Positions 8,403-17,922 of a DNA stretch of 64,000 nucleotides are shown here, in pieces. The translations under genes were made by a program, and so were the position numbers. A model generated the notes under the pieces. That model worked only from the letters and a program-made list of their open reading frames with translations, made no database searches and was not told where the DNA came from. The stretch's first letter is position 1, and every line of letters begins with the position of its first letter. Source of the DNA: Geomonas sp. RF6 (GTDB lineage: Bacteria; Desulfobacterota; Desulfuromonadia; Geobacterales; Geobacteraceae); NCBI RefSeq assembly GCF_021044625.1, contig NZ_CP087999.1, positions 389,001 to 453,000 of the forward strand, written 5' to 3'.

Positions 8403-9550
8403 GATACCCCCTCCTCTTTCAGAAGATCGCGGGAAATAACCATACGCTGTATCTCAGAAGTCCCCTCCCCGATCTCGCAAAGTTTCGCCTCGCGCAGGTA
8501 GCGCTCGACCGGAAATGCCTTCGTATACCCGTAGCCGCCATGTATCTGGACAGCCTTCAACGCCGCCCGGGTGGCGGCCTCCGATGAGAAGAGCTTCGCC
8601 ATCGACGCCTCCCGGCGGAAGGGGCGGCCGAGATCCCTCAGCACTGCCGCCCGGTGCACGAGAAGCCTCGCCGCGTCAAGCTCCGTGGCCATGTCCGCCA
8701 CCATCCACTGGACCGCCTGGAACTCCCCGATCGGCTTTCCGAAGGCGTTCCGCTTGCGCATGTAGGCGAGGCTGTCCTCGAGGCAGGCGCGCGCGATCCC
8801 GATCGCCATGGCGGCGACTCCGATGCGGCCGGTATCGAGCACCTGCATCGCCTGGTAGAACCCCTGGTGCATCTCCCCAAGGAGCGCGTCGCGCGGCAGG
8901 ACGAGGTCTTTCAGCATGAGCGCTGTCGTGTCGGAGGAGCGAAATCCCAGCTTGTCGAGGTTCTTGCCGCGGGCGAGCCCGGGGGTGTCGCCCGGGACGA
9001 CGAAGGCGGAGATCCCTTTCGCCTGCCGCTCCGCATCGGTGAGCGCCATGATAACGAGTGTGTCCGCTTTCGAACCGTTGGTGATGAAGTACTTCTTTCC
9101 GCTCAGCCGCCACCCCTGCGACTCGGAGGCGGCCACCGTCTTGATCCCGCCGGCATTGCTCCCGGCGTCCGGCTCGGTCAATGCCCATGCCCCAAGCTTC
9201 CGCCCGCTTACCAGCGGCCCGAGGAAGCGGTCTTTCTGCGCGGGCGATGCGAAGAGATTTATGTGGGTCGTGCACAGCGTGTGGGCGAGAAGGGTGATGG
9301 TGACCGAGGCATCGCAGCGAGCCAGTTCCTCGATGGCGAGGACAAAGGAGAGGAGATCGCGCCCTCCCCCTCCGTACTCCGACGGGAAGATCAGGCCGAA
9401 GAGCCCCATCTGTTGCAGTTCCCTGACCTCGTCCCAGGGAAACTCCCCGCTTTCATCGCGCTTGGCCGCCCCGGGCTTCAGCTTCCCCTCCGCGAACTCG
9501 CGCACCATGTCCCGCAATGCCCGCTGCTCGCTGGTAAGTTCCCATTCCAT
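8399..9550 (-). CDS. Acyl-CoA dehydrogenase (short-chain type)
   Basis: 383 residues from the ATG at 9550, chosen because a CCAGGAGGAG site sits just upstream; the frame stays open further upstream without such a site. Family motifs are ALTEPDAGSNAGG (FAD/substrate), KKYFITNG and the C-terminal LCEIGEGTSEIQRMVISRDLL, which carries the catalytic Glu position of butyryl-CoA-type dehydrogenases. It oxidises an acyl-CoA to the enoyl-CoA and passes electrons to ETF. It heads a unit with the thiolase (overlapping) and DUF35 genes. Confidence 0.9.
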   Translation of the reverse strand: MEWELTSEQRALRDMVREFAEGKLKPGAAKRDESGEFPWDEVRELQQMGLFGLIFPSEYGGGGRDLLSFVLAIEELARCDASVTITLLAHTLCTTHINLFASPAQKDRFLGPLVSGRKLGAWALTEPDAGSNAGGIKTVAASESQGWRLSGKKYFITNGSKADTLVIMALTDAERQAKGISAFVVPGDTPGLARGKNLDKLGFRSSDTTALMLKDLVLPRDALLGEMHQGFYQAMQVLDTGRIGVAAMAIGIARACLEDSLAYMRKRNAFGKPIGEFQAVQWMVADMATELDAARLLVHRAAVLRDLGRPFRREASMAKLFSSEAATRAALKAVQIHGGYGYTKAFPVERYLREAKLCEIGEGTSEIQRMVISRDLLKEEGVS

Positions 9551-9625
9551 AGTGCTCCTCCTGGAAGTCTTTTGCCGGCCACCTTCCACCACCCCCTGCC
9601 CGCCGCGAGGGGCGGGGGCGGAACA

Positions 9626-10564
9626 TCAAGCCGGTCCCTCCACCTTCCCTACCTTTATGAAGGTGCCTTTCTCGTAGTCGTTGAAGGCGGTGCGCAACTC
9701 CTCCTTCGTGTTCATGACGATCGGGCCGTACCACGCCACCGGCTCGTTCAGAGGGCGCCCCGACACCAGGAGAAAGCGCACCGGCTCGTCCTCCGTGCAC
9801 ACGGTCACCTCGTCCCCGTCGCCGTAGAGGACCAGGTGGCGGCTTCCCACCTTGCACGGCCGATTCAGCTCGAACCACTTCTTCCCCACCACCTCATAGG
9901 AAAAGGGGTCCCGGCCGGGATCGAAGTAGCCGGAGCCTTCAAAAACGTAGGTGAAGACCTTGTGGCCGCGGCGAGTTGCGTGGGTAAAGGTGCTATTTGC
10001 CGGGACTGTCACGTCCAGGTATTCGGGATCGATCACCACATCCTGTACCGGTCCCCGCACGCCATTTACCTCGCCGCAGATGATCCGCGCCTTCACGCCC
10101 CCCTCCAGGGAAACCTCCGGAATCTCTGCCGCCGTGAGGCCGCGGTAGCGGGGGTCCATCATCTTGTGGGAGGCAGGCAGGTTCGCCCAGAGCTGAAATC
10201 CCCACATAAGGCCGGTGGCATCCCCCTTCGGCATCTCCTGATGGATGATGCCGCTCCCCGCCGTCATCCACTGCACGTCGCCGGAGCCGATCACCCCCTT
10301 GTTCCCCATGCTGTCCCCGTGCTCCACGTCGCCGTGCAGGACGTAGGTGATCGTCTCGATACCGCGATGCGGGTGCCACGGGAACCCTGCGAGATATTCG
10401 GCGGGGTCTGCCGAGTGGAAGTCATCGAGAAGGAGAAAGGGATCGAGATCCGGGACCTGGTAGTAGCCGAAGGCTCGCTGCAGGTGTACCCCCGCCCCCT
10501 CTATCGTCGGCTTGCTCTGCCATACCTTGGCTATGCGCCTGACCTCGTTTTGCCCCTGTGGCAT
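9626..10564 (-). CDS. Pirin family protein
   Basis: 312 residues with the pirin bicupin layout. The N-terminal metal-site motif region GFPWHPHRGIETITYVLHGDVEHGDS holds the His/His/His ligands, followed by the GSGIIHQEMP motif. The C-terminal pirin domain includes a KEELRTAFNDYEKGTF tail. Bacterial pirins include quercetinase-like dioxygenases and regulators, so the function here is open. A strong AAAAGGAGG site precedes the ATG at 10564. It lies 75 bases upstream of the acyl-CoA dehydrogenase on the same strand and may be co-transcribed. Confidence 0.9.
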   Translation of the reverse strand: MPQGQNEVRRIAKVWQSKPTIEGAGVHLQRAFGYYQVPDLDPFLLLDDFHSADPAEYLAGFPWHPHRGIETITYVLHGDVEHGDSMGNKGVIGSGDVQWMTAGSGIIHQEMPKGDATGLMWGFQLWANLPASHKMMDPRYRGLTAAEIPEVSLEGGVKARIICGEVNGVRGPVQDVVIDPEYLDVTVPANSTFTHATRRGHKVFTYVFEGSGYFDPGRDPFSYEVVGKKWFELNRPCKVGSRHLVLYGDGDEVTVCTEDEPVRFLLVSGRPLNEPVAWYGPIVMNTKEELRTAFNDYEKGTFIKVGKVEGPA

Positions 10565-11082
10565 GCGTAACCTCCTTTTCTGTAGCTCAAAATGGGCATG
10601 ATAACTTTAACCTCATTAGCTTCAATGTCCACTGGTTGCATAGCGCCTCATGCGCTGTGAAGCGGCATGTGGCGGCGGATGGCACAGGGATTGCCGGGAC
10701 GCCTGCGGCTTGTCCCGGCGTGCATGACGTTCATTACGTGCAAGGTGTTGGAGTTGACAAAAGAGCCGGGAGGAACAGGCGAGGCTATTGAGTCGGAGAG
10801 ATCGGGATTACGAGTGATGTCAGAGGAGCAGGCAGGAATCACGTTCCCCTTTTGCGAAGGGGGACAGGGGGAATTTCGTCTCGAAGGTGGGGGACGACAA
10901 AAAGCTTTATCCGCAGATTACGCAGATTCCGCAGATTTTAGATGCAATGAGATTCTCAGCTCATATCTTTCTGATTCTTTCATGGCGCGCATCGAATAAT
11001 CAGAATGGTAATCTGCGTAATCTGCGGACAAAAAAGCCTTTAGTGCTTGAGTAGCACGATCCGCCCACAGAGCCGAAGATGT
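10565..11082 (+). repeat. 518-base gap holding three dispersed repeat types
   Basis: There is no convincing gene here. A partial copy of the GCCGGGACGCC-type palindrome lies at 10692-10719. A copy of the TTTGCGAAGGGGGACAGGGGG element lies at 10845-10875. A third inverted repeat based on CCGCAGATTACGCAGATT has arms at about 10904-10935 and 11008-11036 and could fold into a long hairpin downstream of the kinase gene that ends at 11083 on the minus strand. Confidence 0.65.
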
Positions 11083-13977
11083 CTAGCTTATCATCTGCGC
11101 GTTGTACGTCTTCTCCGCGACGGGGAGGGAGACCTGAAAGGTGCTCCCTTTGCCGAGCACGCTTTCCACCCGCACGTTCCCGCCGTGTGTGTCGATCACC
11201 TCACGCACCAGGGCGAGCCCGAGGCCGGTCCCCCCCACCGTGCGAGCGTCGGTGTTGTCCACCCGGTAGAATCTCTCAAAAATCTTGTTCAGCGCTTCCG
11301 GCGGTATCCCTATCCCCCTGTCCTGTACGGAGACGGCGACGTTACTCCCTTCGGACCTCGTCGTCAGGACGATCTCGCCCCCAGCGGGTGAGTACTTGAT
11401 GGCATTGGACAGGAGGTTGTTGAAGACCTGGTGCAGGCGGTCCTCGTCCCCTATGACCGCGGGAAGTTCGGAGTCAACGTTGAGGGTGATGTGGTGCTTC
11501 TTCGAGGTGTTGGCAAAGAGTGCCGCGGTATCAGTAATCAGGCTGTTCAAGGCGAGCGGCTTGAAAGAGTAGAGCGCCTTGCGGGCCTTCAGGCGCTGCA
11601 GGTCGAGGAAATTGCCGATAAGCTCATTCAGGCGCACTGTCTCGTTGTACATCGTCTCCAGGTACTCCCTGAGCTGCGGATCGGCGAGCCCCTTCTCCTG
11701 GATGATCTGGAAGTACCCGATGAGCGCTGTGAGGGGGGTGCGCATCTCGTGGCTTACCGCCGAGATCATGCCGTCCTTCATCCGCTCCATCTCCTGCCGC
11801 TCCGTGATGTCGTCCAGCACCGTGATCCAGTTGCCGGAGCAGGGGACGACGTTGACGCGCGCATAGGTGTGGAAGATGGTGCCGTCTTTCTTCCTGTTGG
11901 CGAACTCCCCGAACCACATGCCGTGTCGCTTCAGGCTTCCAGCGACATCAGGGGGGAATGCCCCGCTGTCACCGGAGGGACGGTGTCCGAGAATGGAGAC
12001 GTTTTTCCCCAGCAGCTCACCTTTGGGATAGCCGAAAATCGCGTCGAAGGCGGGATTGGTGAAGAGGATGGTGCCGTCACCTGCGCACTCGCTGACCCCT
12101 TCCGCCATGTTCTCCAGCACAAGGGCCTTTGCCTGCAGCATCTCCTCCTGCCGCTTCCGTTCCGTTATGTCGCGGATGACGCCGACATGGCTGACGACGG
12201 CGCCGCTCTCGGAACGAATCGGGGTGATGACGTGCTCGGAGTCGAAGATGGTGCCGTCCTTGCGCCTCAGCTTGTAGGTGGCCTCGAAGTACCCCTTCTC
12301 CCGGTACATTTTCATCCTCATCTCACAAAAGTGCTCGTACATTTCTGGGCTGACGTGCAGATCGGCGACCCGTCTACCGACCAGTTCCTCCACGGAGAAG
12401 CCGAGCATCCTCTTCGCCATGTCGTTGCAGGCCTCAATGATCCCCCCCTCGGCCCCGACTATCAGCACCGTCTCGTTCAGGCTGGCGAAGGTCCGCTGCA
12501 GGATGTTGTAGGAGGCACGCAGGTCTTCCTCCACCCGTTTTCGGTCCGAGATGTCGCGCACAATGACGAGACTTGCGGAGCAGCCGTGCCACAGGGTGCT
12601 CGAGCACGTAACCTCGACCGGGACTTCGCCGCCACCGGTCGTGACCACTCTCGTCTCGTACTGCTGCTGGTCCTTCTCCCCTGCGACTCGCAGGAGGCTC
12701 TTCCAGCGCGGGAGTTCTTCTGCCGGGGCAAGCTCCGTGATATCCGCGCCGATCAGTTTGTGGGCGCTGTACCCGAGGATCTGGGCGATGCGGGAATTGG
12801 CGTACATGAGGGCGCCGTCTTCCGCAACTACGAGCATCCCGTCGTTCGCCGTCTCTGCGAGGGTCCGGAAGTTGTTCTCACTCTCGCGCAGAGCCTTTTG
12901 CTCCCTTTGCAGCGATGAGGCCATGGCATCGAAAGAGGCGCCGAGGCTTCCGAGCTCCCCCCCCTGGACGAGCTCTGAGACCCTCACATCGAGGTCCCCC
13001 CTGGCAAAGCGCTGCGATGCGCTGTGCAGGACCGCCACCCGATCGACGATCGAGTGCTTCCCGATACGCCCGGCGACGTAGAAAGCGAGTGCCAGGAAGG
13101 GGAGAAGACAGAAGAGGTTGGTGATAAGGGCCATGTTGGCAGACCCGTAGACGGACTTCATCGGGATCCCGGCGCGGATATACATGTATGGTGAGGATTC
13201 CCCCTCGAGGAAGATCCTGCGGTAGCTCGAGTAGCGGACAACGCCGTCCACGCCCGGAGAGACCATCGTCTCTCCGTCCCGGGTATTCAGAAGCTGCTCC
13301 CTCTGCTTCCCGGTGCTCTTCATCCCTATGTAGCCGACCGGATTGATCCCTTTCCCGACGATCACGCCATTGCGGTCCACCATGAGGCAGCTGGAACCGG
13401 CGGGGAGCCTGAAGCGCTCCAGCGTGCGACTGCAGTAGTTGAGGTCGAAGTTGGCGCACACCACCCCGGCGATCTCGCCCCGCTCGTTCCTGTACGGGTA
13501 CCCGAAGCTCAGGGCCGGCTTGTGGAGTATCCTGTCCACGATGCACTCGCCCGAGGAGAACCTCCCGGTCCGCACCGCATTCTGGAAGTACCTGCGGTCT
13601 GCCGCGTCGAGACCGGGGGGGCCCGGGACCGCGGATGCCCAGAGCTTCCCCTTCGCGTCGAGGATGAATATGTTCAGAAACTGCGGATTGATCTGCAGGT
13701 TCTGGGCGAGGATCGAGCGGACGCGCTCCTCGTTGTGGTTGCGCACGTCCGGGAGGAGCGCGAGGGTGCTCAGCAGCTGCTTCGCGCACGCCACGAGCGT
13801 CTGCTGCTCCGAGACAAGATTTGCCACGACCTTCTGCGTCTCCACCCGCGCCTTCACCAGCGCCTCCTCGCGCTGCTTGAGCCCCGAGTACACGATGATC
13901 CCCGCCGCAGGAAGCGCGATGATGAGCGCCATGAAGAAGAGCTGCGCCCGTATCGTTATTGTTGAAAATTTCGACAT
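11083..13977 (-). CDS. Membrane sensor histidine kinase (Cache-HAMP-3xPAS-HisKA-HATPase)
   Basis: 964 residues. An N-terminal membrane helix (about 10-30) is followed by a periplasmic double-Cache region (about 35-280), a second helix (about 285-305) and a HAMP segment. Three PAS domains follow (about 370-480, 495-610, 620-735), each closed by a DI(S/T)(D/E)RK-type linker. HisKA has the phospho-acceptor motif SHEMRTPLTAL. The ATPase domain shows N (NLLSNAIKYS), G1 (DRGIGIP) and G2 (GGTGLGLALV) boxes. No receiver or regulator gene is adjacent, so it is an orphan kinase. The sensed ligand cannot be deduced. Confidence 0.93.
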   Translation of the reverse strand: MSKFSTITIRAQLFFMALIIALPAAGIIVYSGLKQREEALVKARVETQKVVANLVSEQQTLVACAKQLLSTLALLPDVRNHNEERVRSILAQNLQINPQFLNIFILDAKGKLWASAVPGPPGLDAADRRYFQNAVRTGRFSSGECIVDRILHKPALSFGYPYRNERGEIAGVVCANFDLNYCSRTLERFRLPAGSSCLMVDRNGVIVGKGINPVGYIGMKSTGKQREQLLNTRDGETMVSPGVDGVVRYSSYRRIFLEGESSPYMYIRAGIPMKSVYGSANMALITNLFCLLPFLALAFYVAGRIGKHSIVDRVAVLHSASQRFARGDLDVRVSELVQGGELGSLGASFDAMASSLQREQKALRESENNFRTLAETANDGMLVVAEDGALMYANSRIAQILGYSAHKLIGADITELAPAEELPRWKSLLRVAGEKDQQQYETRVVTTGGGEVPVEVTCSSTLWHGCSASLVIVRDISDRKRVEEDLRASYNILQRTFASLNETVLIVGAEGGIIEACNDMAKRMLGFSVEELVGRRVADLHVSPEMYEHFCEMRMKMYREKGYFEATYKLRRKDGTIFDSEHVITPIRSESGAVVSHVGVIRDITERKRQEEMLQAKALVLENMAEGVSECAGDGTILFTNPAFDAIFGYPKGELLGKNVSILGHRPSGDSGAFPPDVAGSLKRHGMWFGEFANRKKDGTIFHTYARVNVVPCSGNWITVLDDITERQEMERMKDGMISAVSHEMRTPLTALIGYFQIIQEKGLADPQLREYLETMYNETVRLNELIGNFLDLQRLKARKALYSFKPLALNSLITDTAALFANTSKKHHITLNVDSELPAVIGDEDRLHQVFNNLLSNAIKYSPAGGEIVLTTRSEGSNVAVSVQDRGIGIPPEALNKIFERFYRVDNTDARTVGGTGLGLALVREVIDTHGGNVRVESVLGKGSTFQVSLPVAEKTYNAQMIS

Positions 13978-14298
13978 CGACTCTTAACCTGTCACTTTTT
14001 TTACCGGGATAGGGAAATCTAGCTCACTTTACACCTTAAAGCAATCCAATTATTGTCAATAAAAGTGTGTTTTGTAATTTTTTCCCGCAGTCGGCAGTGG
14101 TGCCCTTGGCACAGGGAGGGGAAAGGGCAGATTACTCTGTCATAACCGATTATCCGGGCAGGGGCTGTGTGTTAAGGGGCCGACGCTATGAGAGTCGATC
14201 CGGAGAAAATGGTACCTTATGAGAGAACTTTGCGGCGGACGGGGAGAAGAGGCGGGGCGAATGAGGATCTTCGATAGGAAAAGGAAAATGCAGGGCTC
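13978..14298. other. 321-base intergenic gap, AT-rich core
   Basis: This gap lies between the kinase start and the end of the NlpC-type lipoprotein gene. It has an AT-rich stretch (14020-14090) unlike its GC-rich surroundings. A TTGACA on the minus strand (complement of 14055-14060) could be a -35 box for the kinase, but the matching -10 is poor. No gene, repeat or clear terminator was found. Confidence 0.35.
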
Positions 14299-15720
14299 TC
14301 AGGGGAGGTGCATCGCATCGCGGCAGCGGCCGGTAATGATCCCCAGGGCGGTGACGCGGTCGAGAAGCGTGCTTCCCTTCGCCGCCCCGATCTCTTTTCC
14401 CGGTTGCAGGGTCGTCACTACCGTCTTCCCCACATAGTGCACCTGTGGCTTCCGGTCGCTTTCCAGGCGGATCGACCAGGCGTTGTGGAAGACGAGGGGG
14501 CGTCCGCTCCGGTCGCACCCGATGTACAGCATGACGTGCCCTGGCTTGAAGAGGAGGGTGCGGAATGGTATGCCGGACTCCTTCAGTCTCCTTTCCTTTT
14601 CCTGCGGCGACAGCTTGCTCAGATCTATCTGCGGCATCGACTCGATCTGGTCCCGCGAGGTCCGCGGCAGCCAGATCCCGAAAGGCATGAAGAGATCGCG
14701 CAGCAAGGCCGAGCAATCGCGCAGCCCGTACATCTCACCCCAGCCGTATGCCCCCCCCGCCAGCTGGTTTCCAAGAAGAGGAATGGTCCGGGCATCGAAG
14801 GAAACGGGGAAGGGAAGTGCCCCTTCCCGGGGGAGCCGCACCTCACGGATCACCGCACTGCGGCTGTCGTCGGCGCTCGCCACCGCGACCTCCCAATCCC
14901 CCTCCCGGACCCCGCACAGGGGGAGGAGCGTCCCGATCTTCGCGCGGAACCCGCCCCCCCTGCCATCGGAGACTTTCTGGAAATCACGCACCAGCACCAG
15001 GAGCTCGCCGTCCAGCCAGCGCTTCATGACCCCCCGGTCAACGAGCGCGACGGCGCGGGCGTCGACCCAGCCGCAGGAATAGGGGGTTTCCACAAAGAGC
15101 CAGAGCCCATCCGTGGTGGCGTGCAGTACGCGCAGAGGCTCGTTCAGCTTCATCTGCGGATATTCGAGCTGGTCGAAAGGGAAATCCCCGAACTTCTCGA
15201 AGAGGGGGAGCGTGGTCGGGAGCCCTCGCAGGTGGGAGGGGAGGACCGCGATGGCGGGATCGTTCCTGGAGGGAAAGCTCTCCAGCGCGCACGACTCCAG
15301 GAGCGTGCGCAGAAAGGCCGAGTCCACCCGGCGTCTGTTCTGCCCGTACCATTTCCCGCGCGCCACCGCAATCATCCCCCCCTTTGTCTGCGCGATGTCG
15401 AAGGGTGAGGGGCCACCGCTCCACGGCCTGAAGTACTCGCGACGAAACTCCTCCAGGAGCTGGGCGCGGCAAGGGGGGGGGATGGGAAGGGAGTCTGCGG
15501 CGTCGGCCGCATACCCGTCCAGTCTCTGCGGTAGGAGAAGGACATCTGCCAGCTCGGCGTCGGGTGGGATCTTTCTTTCCCGGTGGGTGCAGGCCGCCAG
15601 GAGTGCCGGGAGGAGGGTGAGGACCCCCGCGGCATAGAGCGCTCTTCTGCCTGTACAGCGCGAGAGGGGGGATATGGCGGTCTCGCCGGCCTGGGAGCCG
15701 GTGCGCTTCCCCCCTTTCAA
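14299..15720 (-). CDS. SH3 / NlpC-P60-type cell-wall hydrolase lipoprotein
   Basis: 473 residues if translation begins at the TTG at 15718-15720. No ATG or GTG in frame gives a sensible signal peptide, and this TTG overlaps the TGA of the upstream small membrane gene (TTGA). The N-terminus then has a hydrophobic stretch and an LLAAC lipobox. An SH3-like middle region (FVETPYSCGWVDARAVAL) is followed by an NlpC/P60-like core with GEMYGLRDCSALLRDLF (catalytic Cys in DCSALL) and GHVMLYIG (catalytic His). It probably trims peptidoglycan stem peptides in the periplasm. The start codon is inferred. Confidence 0.78.
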   Translation of the reverse strand: MKGGKRTGSQAGETAISPLSRCTGRRALYAAGVLTLLPALLAACTHRERKIPPDAELADVLLLPQRLDGYAADAADSLPIPPPCRAQLLEEFRREYFRPWSGGPSPFDIAQTKGGMIAVARGKWYGQNRRRVDSAFLRTLLESCALESFPSRNDPAIAVLPSHLRGLPTTLPLFEKFGDFPFDQLEYPQMKLNEPLRVLHATTDGLWLFVETPYSCGWVDARAVALVDRGVMKRWLDGELLVLVRDFQKVSDGRGGGFRAKIGTLLPLCGVREGDWEVAVASADDSRSAVIREVRLPREGALPFPVSFDARTIPLLGNQLAGGAYGWGEMYGLRDCSALLRDLFMPFGIWLPRTSRDQIESMPQIDLSKLSPQEKERRLKESGIPFRTLLFKPGHVMLYIGCDRSGRPLVFHNAWSIRLESDRKPQVHYVGKTVVTTLQPGKEIGAAKGSTLLDRVTALGIITGRCRDAMHLP

Positions 15721-15914
15721 CGCCTCTTGTCCAGGACCATCTTCATGAGGGGTATCGTGCTGGCCGCGCCGATGAGGAAGAGGCTCCACCCTGCCATGCG
15801 GCGCTCCTTCTCGGTCATGCGATCGGCAAAGAGGAGGGCGATCCCGCCGCCGAGGGCGATCCTCGTGCCGGCGATGAGGGAGAGCTCGGGGAAGGAGAGA
15901 TCTGCCTTTTTCAT
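15717..15914 (-). CDS. Small two-helix membrane protein (unknown)
   Basis: 65 residues from the ATG at 15914. There are two hydrophobic segments (about 11-30 and 41-60) with a charged linker DRMTEKERRM. Its ATG overlaps the stop of the upstream gene (ATGA) and its stop overlaps the TTG start of the NlpC-type gene, so three genes form a tightly overlapping unit. I do not recognise a family. The context suggests a membrane partner of the cell-wall lipoprotein. Confidence 0.65.
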   Translation of the reverse strand: MKKADLSFPELSLIAGTRIALGGGIALLFADRMTEKERRMAGWSLFLIGAASTIPLMKMVLDKRR

Positions 15915-16240
15915 TCTGGTCCTCCTTTCGACCGCTCCTCCCTTTCCTGGGACCTGCGCCGCAGCGCAAAGATCGCGGTAAAGACGAGGGCGGACAGGAT
16001 GCACACGAGGAATGCCGGGCCGTAGGTGCCAAGCCCCTCCGGCCCCCCCCTGGCGACATAGGCGACGCCGAAGCCGCCGGAGGTCCCGATGAGTATGAGG
16101 GCGGCGACGATGAGGAAGGAGTCGAGCGGGTCGCCGCGGACCCCGAAGGGGCGGTAGCAGGCGATGGCGAAGACCGCCGCCGTCAGAAACCCTATGGCTA
16201 GCATGATGGCCAGCATCGATTCGGTGATCGTGAAGTGCAT
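15911..16240 (-). CDS. Small three-helix membrane protein (unknown)
   Basis: 109 residues with hydrophobic segments at about 7-27, 41-62 and 73-95, ending in a strongly charged tail RRRSQEREERSK. It is the first gene of the overlapping unit with the 65-residue membrane protein and the NlpC-type lipoprotein. No family was recognised. The hydrophobic pattern and conserved-looking overlap make it a real gene rather than chance. Confidence 0.68.
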   Translation of the reverse strand: MHFTITESMLAIMLAIGFLTAAVFAIACYRPFGVRGDPLDSFLIVAALILIGTSGGFGVAYVARGGPEGLGTYGPAFLVCILSALVFTAIFALRRRSQEREERSKGGPE

Positions 16241-16320
16241 GTGTACCCCCGGGGGCGCACGCCGCCTTCTGCAGCGCCGCCCGAGGCGCCGGCACCCCTT
16301 CGGGGGCCCGTGTACCGAGG

Positions 16321-16953
16321 CTAGATCAGCCCTTCCTTTATCAGAGACTTCACCACCAGCTGCGCGAGCTCCTTGCTCACGGAGATCGTCTTCTCAGGAT
16401 CCGAGGTCTCCAGAGTCGCCGCCCAGATCAGCTTTCCGCTCTTCGCGTCGAAGAGGTTGCTCTGCAGGGAGGCGACCTGGTAGGTGGAGACGAGCGTGGG
16501 GTCGTAGTAGGTGGACGCCCCGTAATAGCCGCGCAGGTCCCAGGCGGAGAAGACCGAGGGGTACCAGTAGCCGGGGTAGACGGAGGGGTATCCGGGCTGG
16601 ATGCTCGTGTGCTTCTCCACATTGACCGTCTGCACGGTGAGGACCCCGTCCGCCTGCGACTTTCGCAGCGCCTCCTCCAGCGTGTCCCAGTTCTGCTTCT
16701 TGTCGTCCGCTATCAGCGTGTGCCCAGGCACCCCCTCGACCCCCCGCTTTTGCAGCTCCGCGGCGATGACATCCTCGTACACGCTGCGGTTCCCGTCCTT
16801 GTTGGTGATCCGCACCACCAGGAGCTTCCGTATGTGGGGAGGCGCGGTGAGGTTCGGGTTGCGCCAGGTGTCCACCAGCGTGGTCGAGGCACAGGAGGAA
16901 AGAACGCAGGTGACGAGCAAGAGTCCGAGAAGCTTCAGCATGTTCCTTCGCAT
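16321..16953 (-). CDS. Lipoprotein, DUF4136-like
   Basis: 210 residues from the ATG at 16953, picked because it gives a clean lipoprotein signal (MRRNMLKLLGLLLVTCVLSSC, of which VLSSC is the lipobox) and has an AAGGTGG site upstream. The mature part carries VDTWRNPNL near the start and a beta-rich region with an aromatic stretch (GYPSVYPGYWYPSVF), as in small envelope lipoproteins of the DUF4136/GNA1162-like type. Function is unknown, with a likely periplasmic face of the outer membrane location. It is probably a single-gene unit from the promoter at 17107-17134. Confidence 0.72.
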   Translation of the reverse strand: MRRNMLKLLGLLLVTCVLSSCASTTLVDTWRNPNLTAPPHIRKLLVVRITNKDGNRSVYEDVIAAELQKRGVEGVPGHTLIADDKKQNWDTLEEALRKSQADGVLTVQTVNVEKHTSIQPGYPSVYPGYWYPSVFSAWDLRGYYGASTYYDPTLVSTYQVASLQSNLFDAKSGKLIWAATLETSDPEKTISVSKELAQLVVKSLIKEGLI

Positions 16954-17106
16954 GTGGCACCCCCCACCTTTCCGTGTGCGGCTCTTTTTCAGCTGGCTCA
17001 TAAAAGAAAAGGGAAAGCCTTGCCGACTTCCCCTGCGTGAGATCAGGAAAAGGGTCTCCCTCACCCCCTGCCTGTCGAGACTCCTTCCTGCTGCGCAGGC
17101 ACCCAA

Positions 17107-17134
17107 AAAATAACTTAAAAAAGGTGCGTGTCAA
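17107..17134 (-). promoter_or_regulatory. Sigma-70 type promoter for the lipoprotein gene
   Basis: On the minus strand, TTGACA (complement of 17129-17134) is followed after 16 bases by TATTTT (complement of 17107-17112). It lies about 150 bases upstream of the lipoprotein start at 16953, in an otherwise GC-rich 386-base divergent gap shared with the uspA-like gene. Confidence 0.5.
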
Positions 17135-17240
17135 GCCGCCCCGCCCCGCCCTTTCCCCATCCACGGGGGGTCGCGGTCTTCCGTTTCTGCGCCGCTGCAC
17201 CGCCGGGAACCAGCGCCGTTTTCAAGTCAACTATGCCACG

Positions 17241-17269
17241 TTGCCGAAGCTTCGCAACAGTTATATACT
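17241..17269 (+). promoter_or_regulatory. Sigma-70 type promoter for the universal stress protein gene
   Basis: TTGCCG (17241-17246), 17-base spacer, TATACT (17264-17269). The spacer overlaps a perfect hairpin-like palindrome CGAAGCTTCG (17245-17254) that could be an operator. The start codon is 70 bases downstream. Confidence 0.5.
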
Positions 17270-17339
17270 TGAAATGTCAGGCACAAAACCGATTACCATG
17301 CATCTTGTACTGTATCTGGCAGCTTGTAAGAGGTCGGTT

Positions 17340-17810
17340 ATGGGGAGTGTACAGAAGATTCTTGTAGTGAGCAGGGCATCTCACTCATGCCGCCATGCGG
17401 TTGATTGCGGTATCTCCATGGCAAAGTTGTACGGCGCGAAGCTCCATGTGCTTCACATCGTCTCCGAGCCGGTGGACATGGAAGCGCTCAATGCGCCGGA
17501 GTTCATCAGTGAAGGGAAATACAAGACGTATGTCACGCTGCGGCAGGAAGCGAAGGAAGAACTGGACAAGACTCTCAGAAGGGAGATAGAGGCAGGGCTC
17601 CCGATAAAGATCGTCGCAGGCGACGACGGTGGGGTCGCCGACATCGTGAAGACCGTAAAGGAGGAAGAGATCGACCTGGTGATCATGCTCGGGCAGGAGG
17701 AAGGGCGCCTCGAGCATCTCCTCTTCGGTGGAGAGAACGACGAGCTCATACGCAGGATGCCGTGCTCCATCCTCCTCGTGAAGAAAGAGCCGGAGCCGGT
17801 ATCCTGGTGA
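17340..17810 (+). CDS. Universal stress protein (UspA family)
   Basis: 156 residues from the ATG at 17340, preceded by AAGAGGT. The Usp alpha/beta fold is evident: QKILVVSRASHSCRHAVDCGI at the start, then AKLHVLHIV, IDLVIMLG and the C-terminal MPCSILLVKK strand. The usual ATP-binding G-x2-G-x9-G-S motif is not obvious, so it may be a non-ATP-binding Usp. The next gene, 112 bases downstream, is a rubredoxin, which suggests a redox or oxygen-stress role. Confidence 0.85.
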   Translation: MGSVQKILVVSRASHSCRHAVDCGISMAKLYGAKLHVLHIVSEPVDMEALNAPEFISEGKYKTYVTLRQEAKEELDKTLRREIEAGLPIKIVAGDDGGVADIVKTVKEEEIDLVIMLGQEEGRLEHLLFGGENDELIRRMPCSILLVKKEPEPVSW

Positions 17811-17922
17811 AAAAGCGGCAGGCCGGCGCCGGCGGCGAGTCCCGCACATGCCGGGGTTTCCCCCCGCCCCCCCAGTTGCGCTGAGCCGTCCTCCCTGAAA
17901 GGCGCCTGAAAGGAGAGAGTAC

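Noticed and set aside
16241-16320. Hairpins in the 80-base gap as a terminator
   Set aside because: GC-rich palindromes are present but with no T-tract and no clear strand.
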